In this document: positions 33,598 through 46,326 of the stretch, piece after piece
Numbering within the stretch: the stretch's first letter is position 1
Layout: each line of letters starts with the position of its first letter
Assembly (NCBI GenBank): GCA_015179045.1
Contig: WHUZ01000020.1
Location: forward strand, 558,001-622,000
Direction of reading: 5' to 3'
DNA length: 64,000 nucleotides
Source: Kalaharituber pfeilii
Taxonomy: Eukaryota > Ascomycota > Pezizomycetes > Pezizales > Pezizaceae
Notes under the pieces: model-generated
The model's database searches: none
Told to the model about the DNA's origin: nothing
The model's input: the letters and a program-made list of their open reading frames with translations, nothing else
Program-made: the position numbers and the translations under genes

Positions 33598-34763
33598 GTT
33601 CTACAACGGCTTTCTAATACAGTATGTGTTTTACTATGCAGCATAAGGGAAAGTGCGTGTCCCCTTTTGCGAGACATGCAACCAAATTTATATAGTTCAT
33701 AAAAGAATTAGAAAAAAATTAATAAGTTAGCGGGAGAATTACAGAAAATACCAAACCGCATGAATGGATATTGGAGAATCTGAATCTTCTGTTAAATTTT
33801 GAAAATGAGCATTTTTGACTGAGTTGTGTTTTGCAAGGAGGGTGCACTTAGCTGCATGTCTCATGACCCTCAAGGGATACTTTGGTAAAAGCGGATATGC
33901 ACTTTCCCTTATACTGTATATTGAATATACTCTCGATTGGAGTTTGAGGACCATTCATATGCTTTAAACCAGCACCTGGAAGTTCGCGCGCAATCTTACC
34001 GCTCCGTGGAGCTTGTGTGTGGCATTGGGCACAATCATGGTCTGGAAGATGGCAGTGTAACCAGAATCTGTGAAGCGGGCACAAAATTACCAGCGGTCAC
34101 ATCATTACCATATCTGTTCTAGTAATGAGCTAGTGTGGGCGATTCCAATTGGTGGATAAGTGGTGGACTGCTGCACAACAAAATATGGATGGAGCCTCAT
34201 GATCGCAAGTGGGGTCTGAATGTTAGACTACACAACTACACTTACCTCCGCGCGCTTACATTTCCGTATCTTCAAGTATTCAACGTTAAATAAATATAAG
34301 CATTTGGGATCCATATCAGGTCGCAAGTACTCAAAATTTTTGAATTCAGCTTGTCCCAATATCTATCACGCCCTAAGAGCAAAACAAAATCGCTAAGCAC
34401 GTAACGGCCCGCAATGGCTGGTCAAAGTCCAACGTAAGCAATGCCGCCATTCAAGTTCCTTCGCCGCATTATTCAGATACTGACATTTATCTTGCAGCGG
34501 TCGACAGAATCTACTAAATGCTGTTGATGCATTTAGCAAGTTGCTATTACCGGCAGAAAGAAGTGTTTTAACACAAACCACAACACCGGATGGCATTTTA
34601 GAACTGACAACGGCCCTGAAAGATGCAAGAGTTTCGGAGAAGAAGATTAAGCGTTGCGAGGCCTTCTTGCAATCAATCCAGCAATTCTCCGGTATTGTTG
34701 ATACTATGATTCAGCACAATGCATGTATTTCGGCATTGGTGTGGGGAAGCGTTAAAATTTTGT

Positions 34764-34852
34764 TACTGGTATGAATTTTTTTTTTTTTTTTTTTTTTTTA
34801 GTATTATCATTACTCGCGTGCTGCCCTATGGGCTATGGCGAGTACTGGTATG
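34764..34852 (-). mobile_element. Family-A mini-retroposon on the splice donor (copy 2)
   Basis: Element 34774-34842 (69 bp) between the same TACTGGTATG duplications as in copy 1. The T tract is shorter and the bases next to it differ, consistent with poly(A) shrinkage after duplication. Confidence 0.85.
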
Positions 34853-37800
34853 TATTGCACTGCACCAGATCAATGGTCCAGCTTGGGTCTATTGCAAGCT
34901 ACACTTTCAGAAAAGCGAACTACACTCTTGTATTAACATTGACATGCTGGAACAGACAGCACGAAATTACATTCGATACTTCAGTTGTCTCACCGATTTG
35001 CTTGAAAAATTGGGGATGGTATGCCCCATATTCAAGGAATTTCAAGATTTGTGGCCGCACTTTCAAGGCCTCCAGGATGCAATTTTTGAGTACTATGCCC
35101 AGACAGTAAAGTTCTGTGCAGATGCTCTTGGATTTTTACGCAAGTCAGGTTAGTAGAAAATTATGCCTACCGCAACCTTGCAATGCTACAAATGTTGAAG
35201 GTTGCTGATGGCAAGGTCAGGCACCTCAATGATACTCAGGGCGCTTTTGCAACCAGTGCACCATGAACTGCAAGAGGTAGAAAAAAACCTTACTATCCAG
35301 CAGAAGATTGTGGAATATCAAATTATTCTTGCAAGAGAAGGTACAGCAAGAGAGGCGAGGCAACGCCTGATACTTTTTAGCAACAATTGGGAAGCACATA
35401 GGGAAGAGGAGCGGCAGGAGTGGACTTGCAACAGAAAATGGAGGCAGAGACTAGAGGCAAATGCAACAGGTAAGCAAGCAGATATATTTCCTGGACACAA
35501 ACAGGTTTTGGCAAAGTGTCACCATTCTCACTTGTGTGCTTCAGGAAATCAAGAAAGACAGTTACAGCAATGGAAGAAAACCAGGGACGGACTTCTGGAC
35601 TTGAAACTAAAGCAGGAGACTCAGAAAAGGCGTTAGTAAACTGACTCACTCCTCTTGACTCAAAGCAGAGCTAACAAGATCGGGTTGAACTTGAGCAGTT
35701 GAGGAACGCCGGAGGATATTGAATTGGATTTCCGATTACAATCACACGATAACATTCTTGGAGTTTGAGAATGCCAGTCATCCACGTACTGGGGAATGGC
35801 TATTCAAAATGGATGAGTTCAATCAATGGGCCAATCCAGCCAATCTTCAATTTTCTGGTGCCATGGAATACGTATGTGTACCCTTAAGTCTTCATACCTA
35901 GTTAAGCTACTAACAACGGCATCTATATCATCTATTCCTCACCACAGCGGGATCAGGAAAATCAGTTCTTTCGACTTCAGTTGTGAAGTATTTCTTGGAC
36001 ACCGGTTCCCAGCGAGCCAACAATGGATCCGAAAAAACATTTATTGGATACTTTTTTTGCACCTTCTCTGACAATCGCTCTCTCAAGTTTGACCAGATGA
36101 TAAGAAGCTTGATCAAGCAAATGCTCTCTGTATTTCATGGTTCAACTCAATTCGAAGAATATCTGGTTAAGTTCTTCAGTCAATACAACAACATCTCCTC
36201 TATACGTCAATGGCAAGACCTTTTTATTCGTACTTGCAGGCTTCCCAACTACATCTATCTGATAATCGATGGGATTGATGAATGTCATAATGATGTTCAA
36301 GCACAGATACTTGAAATGCTAAATAAGATGTTGGAAATACCACGGTGCATCAAAATTTACCTTTCTAGCCGCAAAGAAGTCTACTTGACCAGAAACCTCA
36401 CATATGCAGTCTCTGTATCACTTGATGATATGAAGTGCCGTCCTGAAATTGAGGGATACATTGATGCATCACTGCAACAACGTTTGAATGACAAGAGACT
36501 AAGAATCCAAGACCCAGCAATGATTGAGGAGATTAGGCAGGCATTAATGGGTGGTGTTGAAGGAATGTAAGTGTACTATAAGTCTCTGCACTCTCTGCCC
36601 TTCATAGTGAAGTGCTAAAAGGCCGTTACACTCAGGTTCTTGTGGGTCACATTACAGATTCATGATATTTGCAGGCAGCTCAATGATGAGGAGATTCGGA
36701 GACCTTACGGTCCTTGCCTCGCAATCTAGATGAGACATATATCAGGATGCTTCAACGCATTGTCAAAGAGCATAAAAAGGATATTGCGGTCGAGGCATTC
36801 CTGTGGCTCACTACAGCAAGGAGGCAGTTGTCACTACGTGAACTCGTAGAGGCAGTGGTAATCAAGGATCATGATAGCATGCAAATGCAGGGACTAAACC
36901 GTATTCCGACAGACCTGGACAAGGTCATTGAGGCCTGCGGAAACTTCCTAGTGATAGAAGAGCCAGTGTGTGATTCTTCAAATGTGCGGTTCATACATTC
37001 CACAGTGGTAACATTTCTGCACGAATACGAACTGCCAGTAGAGCTTAAGGTATTTCATATTGAGCCAGAAACCGGGGAGTTACATTTGGCCAAAAGGTGT
37101 CTACAATATTTGCATTTCCAGGATCTGCGGACTCAACTCGAACCGGTAATCACTGAACCGCCTACTGTTGCAACGGTATCAAAGCCAAAGCAATCAATTC
37201 TTTCCATACCTCTATCCCAGTGGATTCCACCTGAATTGCGCTCAAATTCGGTTGCGGCAATGGCCTCCCAATACGTCCTTGAAAAACCCTCGGAAAGCAT
37301 GTGCCTGAGAAGGCCAACTTGCGAATGTTTAGTCGAGCTTCAGGACATCGAATGCAGACTCAGTTGCACCTACGCCTCAAGTCTGCAAATCCTCTTTTCT
37401 CCAGTATGTTATTGAGAACTGGCTCAGCCACTGCGAAAGACTACCTACAACCGGCATGACCTCCATAGGTAAGGAACAATATTGGAGGTGGTTCAGGGGC
37501 CTGGTTCTCAACGGCAGTGACATGGTCAAACTTCCTTGGCCATCAGATTCAGCTGCAACTGCATATGATTCTCATCATGAGCGCTTCAAATGGGCAGTTC
37601 AGAATTCACATGAGTGGCTCGTTCATTTGATATATCAAGAGGTGGCCTCAGAGGACATTTCCCCACCTCAGTATGTGGAAGGCTTCCTTCTTCGGGCTTC
37701 AGCTGGCACAAAATACGATGGCAAATTGCAAGTTTCTGAGATGCCGCTGCTAGTCTCTGCTGCACTCGGGTTTCCTTATCTCGTTAAAAGTCTTTCTCAG

Positions 37801-38309
37801 CCAAGGCTCGCAGTTGGAATATGAATTTTACTTGCCTGAAACTGGAGAAAAACAAACGGCACTCATGGCTGCTTCAGCAAATGGTCACCTCAGAACTGTT
37901 GAACATATCCTACAGGCTGGGGCAGATCTTAATCACACTCGAGGATATCTAAGAAATGCACTACGTTCAGCGTGTGTTGGTGGGCATGTAGTAATTTTTG
38001 AGAGACTTCTGCGTGCTGGAGCTCCAGTGGATTGGGGCTCTTTACTAATTGCGGCTGCCAAAGCTGGACAATTGAGATCTGTCTGTCACATCCTAGACCG
38101 AGCAGCCCTGAGCATATCAACTGGATTTTTTGAAGCATTCAGTGAGGCATTGGAATGTGCAGCGCAAAATGGATACGTAGAGGTTTCGGAACGACTAGTC
38201 GAGGCCATTATCAATCAGCCCGTTGAAGGCGGGCAGCAAATCCGCAATCCTCGCGCAACAGCGGCACTTTTTACGGCTGTGAAGCATGGTCTGGTTGAGG
38301 CTGTAAAGC

Positions 38310-39634
38310 GGCTTTTAGCAGCAGGAGTGGAGGTCAAGAGAGCCGGTGACAGTGGGAAGACATCCTTGCACTGGGCTGCAGAAGGAGGGCATGCGGAGGT
38401 TGTAAAGCAGCTTCTAGCAGCAGGAGCGGAGGCCAATGGTGCCGACGACAGTAAGAAGACACCCTTGCACTGGGCTGCTGAAGGAGGCCATGCGGAGGTT
38501 ATAAAGCAGCTTCTAGCAGCAGGAGCGGAGGTCAACGGTCTCGACGACAGGAAGAAGACACCCTTGCACTGGGCTGCTGAAGGAGGCCATGCGGAGGTTG
38601 TAAAGCAGTTTCTAGCAGCAGGAGCGGAGGTCAATTGTGCCGACCACAATAAGAAGACACCCTTGCACTGGGCTGCTGAAGGAGGCCATGCGGAGGTTAT
38701 AAAGCAGCTTCTAACAGCCGGAGCGGAGGCCAATGGTGCCGACGACAGGAAGAAGACACCCTTGCACTGGGCTGCTGAAGGAGGCCATGCGGAGGTTGTA
38801 AAGCAGCTTCTAGCAGCAGGAGCGAAGGTCAATGGTGTCGACGACAGGAAGAAGACACCCTTGCACTGGGCTGCTGGAGGAGGCCATGCGGAGGTTGTAA
38901 AGCAGCTTCTAACAGCCGGAGCGGAGGCCAATGGTGCCGACGACAGTAAGAAGACACCCTTGCACTGGGCTGCAAAAGGAGGCCATGCGGAGGCTGTAAA
39001 GCAGCTTCTAACAGCCGGAGCGGAGGACAATGGTGCCGACGACAGTAAGAAGACACCCTTGCACTGGGCTGCTGAAGGAGGGCATGCGGAGGTTGTAAAG
39101 CAGCTTCTAGCAGCAGGAGCGGAGGCCAATGGTGCCGACGACAGTAAGAAGACACCCTTGCACTGGGCTGCTGAAGGAGGCCATGCGGAGGTTATAAAGC
39201 AGCTTCTAGCAGCAGGAGCGGAGGTCAACGGTCTCGACGACAGGAAGAAGACACCCTTGCACTGGGCTGCTGGAGGAGGCCATGCGGAGGTTGTAAAGCA
39301 ACTTCTAGCAGCAGGAGCGGAGGTCAATGGTGTCGGCGGCTATACGGGGACACCCTTGCACTGGGCTGCTGAAGAAGGCCGTGTGGAGGTTATAAAGCAG
39401 CTTCTAGCAGCAGGAGCGAAGGTCAATGTTGTCGACAACCTTGAGTGGACACCCTTGCACTGGGCTGCTATAAGAGGCCATGCGGAGGTTGTAAAGCAGC
39501 TTCTAGCAGCAGGAGCGGAGGTCAATGGTGTCGACCGCCGTGAGAAGACACCCTTGCACTGGGCTGCAAAAGGAGGCCATGCGGAGGTTGTAAAGCAGCT
39601 TCTAGCTGCAGGAGCGGAGGTCAACAATGCTATT
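38310..39634 (+). repeat. 13-unit 99-bp ankyrin array (copy 2)
   Basis: Thirteen units, first at 38,360 and last at 39,548, exactly 12 x 99 bp apart. Unit number and the order of variants (NGADDSKK, NGLDDRKK, NCADHNKK, NGVGGYTG, NVVDNLEW) differ from copy 1 although the flanks are nearly identical, so the arrays have been reshuffled since duplication. The array itself remains in one open frame. Confidence 0.95.
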
Positions 39635-40762
39635 GTGGGCCATGAAAATTGCCGCTCAAGCCATGGTTTCCATAAGCTACCCCATCGCACCTCGCCATCT
39701 GAACAGGGAAGAGATACCGAGACCACATGTGCAATTGCCGCTGCGGTAAAAGCACGAAACCTAGACCTGGCAGGGCTACTGGTAGAAGCATATCTGAAGA
39801 AATGTTAACAAGCCAAAGAAACCTGTTGTTATTGGGCATTCTGTACGCAAAAATGATCAATGATATTCAAGTCGAAACTCCTGGGCATTTCTTTCTCTAC
39901 TTTCACTTTTTTTTCCCCTTGAATTTTATCTCAATTTCTGTTCTGAGACAAGTCAATTCGTGTTATTATTCTGAAGATTGATTTTGGCTTACGTTGTGCT
40001 GCTGTCACTTTGACATGTTATGTATACCATCCTACGAAGCTCTTAGTAAGTACACCGATTTACCAACGGTCCCGACCAACTTCTTTTTATATGGTGACTT
40101 AAAAAATAGCCACGATCCAATTTACGCAGTCGCAGTTATAGTGATCTCCAGTCCGCGTCTAGCTAGACCTCAAACTATGCAAACTCGAACCTATATCACC
40201 AGTAATCAATATACTTAAATATATGTAACCGGTAGGGATGATATACATATAAGCCGATAGCGCTGTAAACACAACCTAAGTACTTAGATAACTAGTATAT
40301 CAACATGCAGGCTTCCACATATTAAGCACTTCACGGTAGATTGAGAGGTTATGTAGACGTGTGGTGGGCGACTCAAAATCTCCATGCAGTGTTAAATGGA
40401 GGGCTAGACGGCCATTTTAGCACTCGTGAGAGGAAACTGAGGGAATGGATTAACGCACAGGCCCAATTGAAAAGAACGAGTATCTACCCCATAGTTGAAC
40501 TTCAAATGCAGTTCAATTATATCTCTGTCAACTCTATTGCACGTCCATCTTTTATTTCACATCAGCAGAGCAGCTGTCAGGCCTGTTGGGAAGCAGGCCC
40601 TTGCTGGGAAAGCCATCTGGTGCCGCAGTTTACAACGCCAAGGCAGTTAAACACGCAATGAGTTATAGAAGCGAGAAGAGGGACCCGGTGGCGTGGGAGT
40701 GTTCTATAAGTCACCAGTGAGCTCGCCTGTGTTGCTGCTGGTGCTGCTGCACCAGCAGCAAC

Positions 40763-40838
40763 GGCGATCCACACTTTTTTTTTATATCACATAACCCCGC
40801 TTGCAGCTGTTCGCCATGTCAGGGCCGGTGCTCCACAC
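40763..40838 (-). mobile_element. Family-B mini-retroposon, ortholog of 18,356-18,406
   Basis: 52 bp (40775-40826) between GGCGATCCACAC and GGTGCTCCACAC. The core contains TTCGCCATGTCAGGG and ACATAACCCCGCTTGCAGCT. Confidence 0.75.
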
Positions 40839-41384
40839 GAGACCGACATAGGGAATGGAGGGCGCAGATATAGATGACTTCACCCACATCACGAAGGGGA
40901 AATCATTAAGCGAACTTAGGAGAACTATGAAAGGGGGGAAGTAGCTGCGGAGGAGTTGAAAGCGGGGTTCGAGGTAGAGAGGAGGAAGACTGTGCGCACT
41001 ATCGCAGGATTGAGGGAAGCACTAAAGATAAAGGTGTTCAGTGTGGAGCACGACATCATGCTCACATTTAGGCCACACGGAAAGGGGAGTCTTGCGAACA
41101 CAAAGTCCCTATAAGGGATGGCTGCAAGGCTAGGAGGTCTGGAATGAAGGAATCTCATGACGTCCGGTTAGGCGCTGTGCACCTAAAGTAGCTGGAAGGT
41201 CTTCGTAGGATACTAAGCTGAAGTAAGCAGTTACAGAGTTACTGGGACAGTCAGCGGTTAATTGCCGAACCCTGCTATGGCGCTTAGATAAGCTTGGTGT
41301 AGTAGCTACATATCTGCTACAACCTACAAAGTACCACTCGTAGTAGGTATTGCCGACAACCCTCTTAAGCATCCTGTCTCTAAC

Positions 41385-41471
41385 GGTATCAGCAGCTATT
41401 TTTTTTTTTTTTTTTTTTTATATCATTACTCGCGTGCCGCCTTGAAGGCTATGGCGAGGTATCAGCAGCTA
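41385..41471 (-). mobile_element. Family-A mini-retroposon with 14-bp target duplications and an empty site
   Basis: 59-bp insert (41399-41457) between perfect GGTATCAGCAGCTA copies (41385-41398, 41458-41471). Copy 1 has one uninterrupted GGTATCAGAAGCTA near 19,035. Unique sequence is about 38 bp: CTCGCCATAGCC, TTCAAGGCGGCACGCGAG and TAATGATAT, followed by the A tract. It is the cleanest case defining the minimal family-A unit. Confidence 0.95.
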
Positions 41472-41708
41472 GCTAGGGATAAGCGCGGCTGGAGTACATG
41501 CATCTGGTCACGAGATTATAGAATTACAACGATTTGGCAAAACATTCAAGCATAACCAAATACTGCATGGATGCATAATCAGCTTGTCCACATATTTTCG
41601 TTCAGCCAGTGCTAATTCTGATTCATCCTATTCAGACTGCTGTACCCTGCTGCGAACTCTCGATTCCCCGAAAAGCAGGAACGCGTCCACTGACCCGGAA
41701 TTCCCTCT

Positions 41709-41714
41709 TTCCCT

Positions 41715-41756
<42 letters not shown>

Positions 41757-41843
41757 TCACGTGACCCCGCATGCGGCTGTTCACCATGGCAGGGCCCCTG
41801 GGTCTAACCCCTTAAAGCCTGGAGGCAGGCTTATTCCCTATCC
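41709..41843 (-). mobile_element. Family-B retroposon, 115 bp, with an empty site in copy 1
   Basis: Insert 41719-41833 between TTCCCTATCC duplications (41709-41718, 41834-41843); copy 1 has the single site at about 19,284-19,293. In element orientation: TAAGCCTGCCTCCAGGCTTT, then CCCTGCCATGGTGAACAGCC, GGGGTCACGTGAC and about 37 A's. It matches the last ~85 bp of the LINE at 20,658, so it is either a very short truncated LINE or a SINE sharing that tail. Confidence 0.9.
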
Positions 41844-42182
41844 AATATTCCCGTAAGTTCCCAGCTTCTCCGGCCATCGGCCTGTCTCTCGATTATATTT
41901 GCAAGTTTTGTTAGTCTTGCTGCTGCTGACCAAGTCTGGTTACGAGACTTAAGGCATCGCATTTGAACCACATACTGTACCTATCACAAGTTGGAGTGAC
42001 ATTGTCGCATTACATAATTGGAATGTAATTATCCGCTCTAAAAGCTTCAATTTACAAATCGGAATCAAGTTGTCTTAAACCTCAGTAATGGAATTGCTAA
42101 AGTTATTGTTCGTTTCAAAACAACCGGCTAAAATTACTGTAGTTCTGGGAGCAACGCACTGTAGCATCATATGCATGTAGTC

Positions 42183-42240
42183 ATGGCGAACAGCTGCAAG
42201 CGGGGTTACGTGAAAAAAAAAAAAAAAAAAAAAAAAAAAA
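42183..42240 (+). mobile_element. Family-B mini-retroposon (plus orientation, copy 2)
   Basis: ATGGCGAACAGCTGCAAGCG then GGGTTACGTGA and about 29 A's. Ortholog of 19,633-19,697. Confidence 0.65.
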
Positions 42241-42444
42241 GATGACACCCGCGAAATTGACGCCCCGCCCGAGTCTGATTATCCTCATATGTTATTGCAG
42301 GGAGTGAAGTCTTTCTGGGTGATATTTTATCTCATTTTCAGTTGAAGACTGGCCGGCGGTGGAAACTGGCCTGAGGTGTTTCCGAGCATCTTGCGAGGTC
42401 TTAGCATCATCCCAATGCCAGATGCGAAAGATTTTCGGTCAAGG

Positions 42445-42529
42445 ATCTTGCTATAATGCTCGCCATAGCCTGTTAGGCGGCATGCGAGTAATGAAATAAA
42501 AATAAAAAAAAATAAAAATCTTGCTATAA
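42445..42529 (+). mobile_element. Family-A mini-retroposon with 12-bp target duplications (copy 2 only)
   Basis: 61-bp insert (42457-42517) between perfect ATCTTGCTATAA copies (42445-42456, 42518-42529). Core CTCGCCATAGCCTGTTAGGC, GGCATGCGAGTAATGA, then A-rich tail. The homologous site in copy 1 (about 23,272) is unoccupied. Confidence 0.9.
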
Positions 42530-45128
42530 GCCTCTCTTTCAAATAGCTATAATATTCAAGTGAATCTGTTTTGTGTTCTTTTATATCGTGTTATCTGTTT
42601 TTGGTTTCAAGTGTTGTGCCGATGGGCTAATCCTGGGGCCGGCTATTGCTGTAGCCCTGGCTTAAGTGTTGAGTTGTAACTTGCTTGTTTCTGAGTCTTA
42701 GGTTCGGACAGTTAACATGCTGAGGCGAAACGAATATAAAAGCGGCAGGAAATTTCTATAGTTCACAATAATGACAACAGGCCAAAATACGGAGTACTGT
42801 GCCCTGATCAATCTCGTATTCGAGAGGAGAATTCAGATATAGCCTGATGAAGGAGATTAAATCGAATTTTAATCGCTTTATTGAATTCGAATAATCGAAC
42901 AAATTTCCGTTGGAACACAAAATATCTGTGGACTGTTTCCGACAACAGGTATACATTATAGATATAAATTCTCACATACTAAAATTGCGATCATGCTGAA
43001 TTCAGCTGTTGGACGCTGAACTTCTTATCAACCGTGACTCCGGTTATATAAACTACGTCATGGGGCATTCACTAGACTTGGTGGATTGCTTGGTAGATAG
43101 CCTAGCATCTGTAACTGGAATCCGAGCGCTCTAATCGCCTTCCTCAAAAATGTCCTGGATACAGAATGATGACCAAGATTTCCGACAGCTGGAAATGATC
43201 ATCTGGTTTGCGACTAATGTGTGTTTCCTCCCGAGCCGTAAATCATATATACTTAAGTCCTCTCAACTTCGCTCTTCCGAACGACAAAGTGCACAGAAGC
43301 AATCTATGCAACAATTAAAAAAAAAACGTGGGCACACTGTATGACCTCAATTGAGAAGTAATTCTGTTCCCCCTGGTTCAGAAGAAACCCAATAACCATG
43401 CTATCCATCACGATTCTTTTTGTGATTAACCGATCAGTGAAGATCGGTTATGAGTCCATCGATATATTAACCACTAGAAATAAGTTTCCTTCGTCGGCGT
43501 ATATTTCTCACAGATTTTAGAATCATATACAAACAAGTCAGCCACGACTCGACAGCGATAAGGCAGATTTCATAATCATGGACAAAATGGTAAACCAAAC
43601 AAAAGCTTTCAGCATTAGCAGAAGCTGATCACTCTCCACACTGAATCCTGTACACCCCACAACTCCTATGTACCCACAAGTTAATTTCATACCAAGCGCC
43701 TACCAGAATTTGCCCTTCTTTTTTTTTTTTTTTTTTTGGAGAAGCCAGCACCTCTTGCTTTGGAATTCATAATCCGACTCAGTATGACTTCCTCCGCTAA
43801 TCATATTATTGACCTAGTCCGTCTGGAACCCCATGTATCCAAAGCCTCCTTGATACCGAGAATGTAGATGTCTTAAAAGGGATGGGAAACCATAAACTAT
43901 GGAATAAACCGAAACCGTACAAACAAGAAAAACAAGAAAAACGTATGAGAGCAGCTAACCTATCAAGGAGCATATTTGCATCATCCGGGAAAAGACAGTT
44001 AACGGATTGAAAGGGCGAATGGAGGGTGAGATTGGAGAGTGGTCGGAGGAGTGAGTACGAGATGCTGTTGAGAGGGGATGGGGGCCCCTGGAGAGGCTGT
44101 TTTATGACCGTTGGAGAAGAGAGGGGAGGAACTGCTGGAGGTGCTAGAGGGGGCTAACAGGAAGACAGGGGAATCATTGAGAGGTTGCTGAAGGGAGCTA
44201 TTGCGCGAGCTGTAGGAGGGGCGATGGAACGGAAGGAGGAAGAATGGGATGGAGAGGTGGAATGGTACGATGGGACGGTGGGTTAGGACGTGGGGTGGGA
44301 TGATGGGACGGGTTCAACAGGAGGGGAGTTGTGCACCGTTCGAACTGACCTATAGCTCGGCAAATTGGTTTGTCTGTTGACTCCAGTATTGGATGCTAAA
44401 CCAAGCCGCCATGGAGAGGTATAAAATTGAGGGCCCCGGTTCATTTCCGAGCTGCGGAGAAGGGTTGTCCAGCACCTTCCTGAAAGATGGACTATAATGC
44501 TCCAATTCCATATTCTCGTTGAACCAGGGCAACCTGTTTTTGAGTATGCTTTATAGCCAGCCTGCAGCTGGCTGGAGTACCTGGATCCAAGTACCTAACA
44601 CATTGCAGTATTGGGTTCCAGATAGATGGTTGTTGATACCAGGTACCGTAATTGCCACAGAGCACTGTAAGTGCTACAGAAAAATTTGTGTGGTAATGAT
44701 ATAGGACGTGGAGCAAGTGGTTGACAGTCGAAACATAATTAAGTTCTTGGCTACCTCTGTAGTACGCAATATGTAGGAGGAAAGGTGCATATTGGGTGCA
44801 TTGACCTTTTTCCTGTGCAATAATGGTAGGTATATTGGAAGCTTGACGAAAAGTGAAGTTGCAGTCATATGGCAAAAGAAAACGCCCACCTTTGCATAAT
44901 CTTTGGGCCTGTGCTTAATTAAGACATACACGTGCGTGTCTTAGGTATAAACGCGCGTAGATCCCACAACGTTGCGCTAAATTGGGAATTCTGAGCTGAA
45001 GATGATTTTCAAGATTAGGGGATAGAAAATATAAATTTGACTGCTAAAGGGGACTGGAAGTCAAGAAAAAATCTACAGCTGCATGCAGGTAACTGACAGC
45101 CGAATTTACAAAATCCTGCTGCCTAATA

Positions 45129-45790
45129 ATGTCAACTCAAACTGCTGCCTCCTCAGCCAATACTGCCGGCACTTCTGCCTCCAGTGCTACCTCTTCTACC
45201 TCCAGTGCCGCTCCAAAGAAGCAGATGACTAACTTTGAGAAAGGTCAAACTGTCCTTCTGGACCAACAAAGGTTGTCATTTCAACAAATTGCGAATCAAA
45301 TAGGTCGGCCTAAGAGTACTATTCGAGATTTTCTTAAGAGCGATGTACTGCTGAAAATGCACCTAAGAGTGGAAGACCAAAAAAGCTAAATGAGAATGTT
45401 ATGGATTCTATCACTGCTTTACTTGATAGTGACCCATCGCTATCAAAGCTCTCTCTATATGAACATTTAAAGGAAAATCTAGACATCAAAGGTTGACTCG
45501 TGAACCCTCGATCAGAACCTCTGCTATCAGAGGTGGAGAGCTAGAAAGAGACCTAAATTAACTGAGATTAGCTTGGGCGCTGGAGAGAAAGGGTTGGACG
45601 GAGGAAACCTGGGCAAGGTATGTTTGGTCTGATGAATGCAATGTTGAAAGAAGTAAAGGGGTGGTGCGAAGTGGATATGAAGAAAGAATGGAGAGGAGCG
45701 ATATGCAGTGGACCCTAGCAGGTAATTCCTTATTGGCATTAGTGACGGTAATAGCGCGTATGGAGAAAACCTTTGAGAAAACCTTTTTTT
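45129..45790 (+). pseudogene. Tc1-like transposase relic (copy 2), without the LTR
   Basis: Reads through the point where copy 1 carries the solo LTR. MSTQTAASSANTAG, KKQMTNFEKGQTVLLDQQ, QIANQIGRPKSTIRDFL, then a small deletion and frameshift; later WTEETWARYVWSDECNVERS. Several stops. The foldback MITE begins at 45,795 inside it. Confidence 0.75.
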
Positions 45791-45794
45791 TTTT

Positions 45795-46326
45795 CCCTGT
45801 TCAAGTTTCGGATAATCAACTAATACTATATTATTTAGTCTATTCATAATATTACATAAAATTGTACGCCAATGCAATAAATTCTTAATTCTACTCATTC
45901 ATAGTGAAATATGCAACCATTGAACCTTCAATATAGTTGCATATTCAATATATAATTTGTAGTCACATTTTTTTTTTTTCAAGTTCGCAATAAAAATATG
46001 CTATCAGAATATTATATTGAACTTCAATAATACAATTAAGAACTAAGAAACTTTATTTAATATTGTAGTTATTATGAACTTGAAATGAAATATGCGACTA
46101 GAATATCCAGAATATACAATAAAATATGCAACTAGATATATAAATTATGCGACAAGATATATTGTATTAAATTTTCAATATGTGACTACTACATTGAAGT
46201 TCAATGGTCGCATATTTCACTAGAATTAATGCCTTATTGCATTGATGTGTGAAGATATGTAATATCATGAATATGCATAGACTAAATAAAAATAGTATTA
46301 GTTGATCATCCGAAACTTGAACAGGG
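45795..46326. mobile_element. Foldback MITE, copy 2
   Basis: Ortholog of 29,697-30,231 with the same CCCTGTTCAAGTTTCGGAT arms (one substitution, ATAATC for ATGATC) and AT-rich interior. Confidence 0.8.

Larger units (their letters stand above)
34414..39808 (+). pseudogene. NACHT-ankyrin (fungal NLR-like) gene, copy 2, multiply frameshifted
   Basis: Same layout as copy 1: exons 34414-34433, 34498-34768, a helical exon ending FLRKS, P-loop exon 35948-36566 (intron upstream, P-loop GSGKS) and the exon from 36636. The N-terminal exon 3 is intact here where copy 1 is broken. But single-base changes shift the frame near 35,829 (just before the P-loop), 36,699, 37,296, 37,343, 37,783 and 39,806. 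Relative to copy 1, about 200 bp covering the last diverged ankyrin are deleted near 39,627. The Walker B region (YLIIDGIDECH) is unchanged. The product cannot be full length as written. Confidence 0.85.
39809..45128. other. Non-genic part of copy 2 with short retroposons
   Basis: Collinear with 17,416-25,792 minus the 3.4-kb block (19,729-23,166). Contains family-B at 40,775-40,826, 41,719-41,833 and about 42,183-42,240, and family-A at 41,399-41,457 and 42,457-42,517. No conserved gene. Confidence 0.6.

Noticed and set aside
11526..39808. CRISPR-like array from the 99-bp repeats
   Set aside because: The periodicity is coding ankyrin repeats with no spacers; the genome is eukaryotic.
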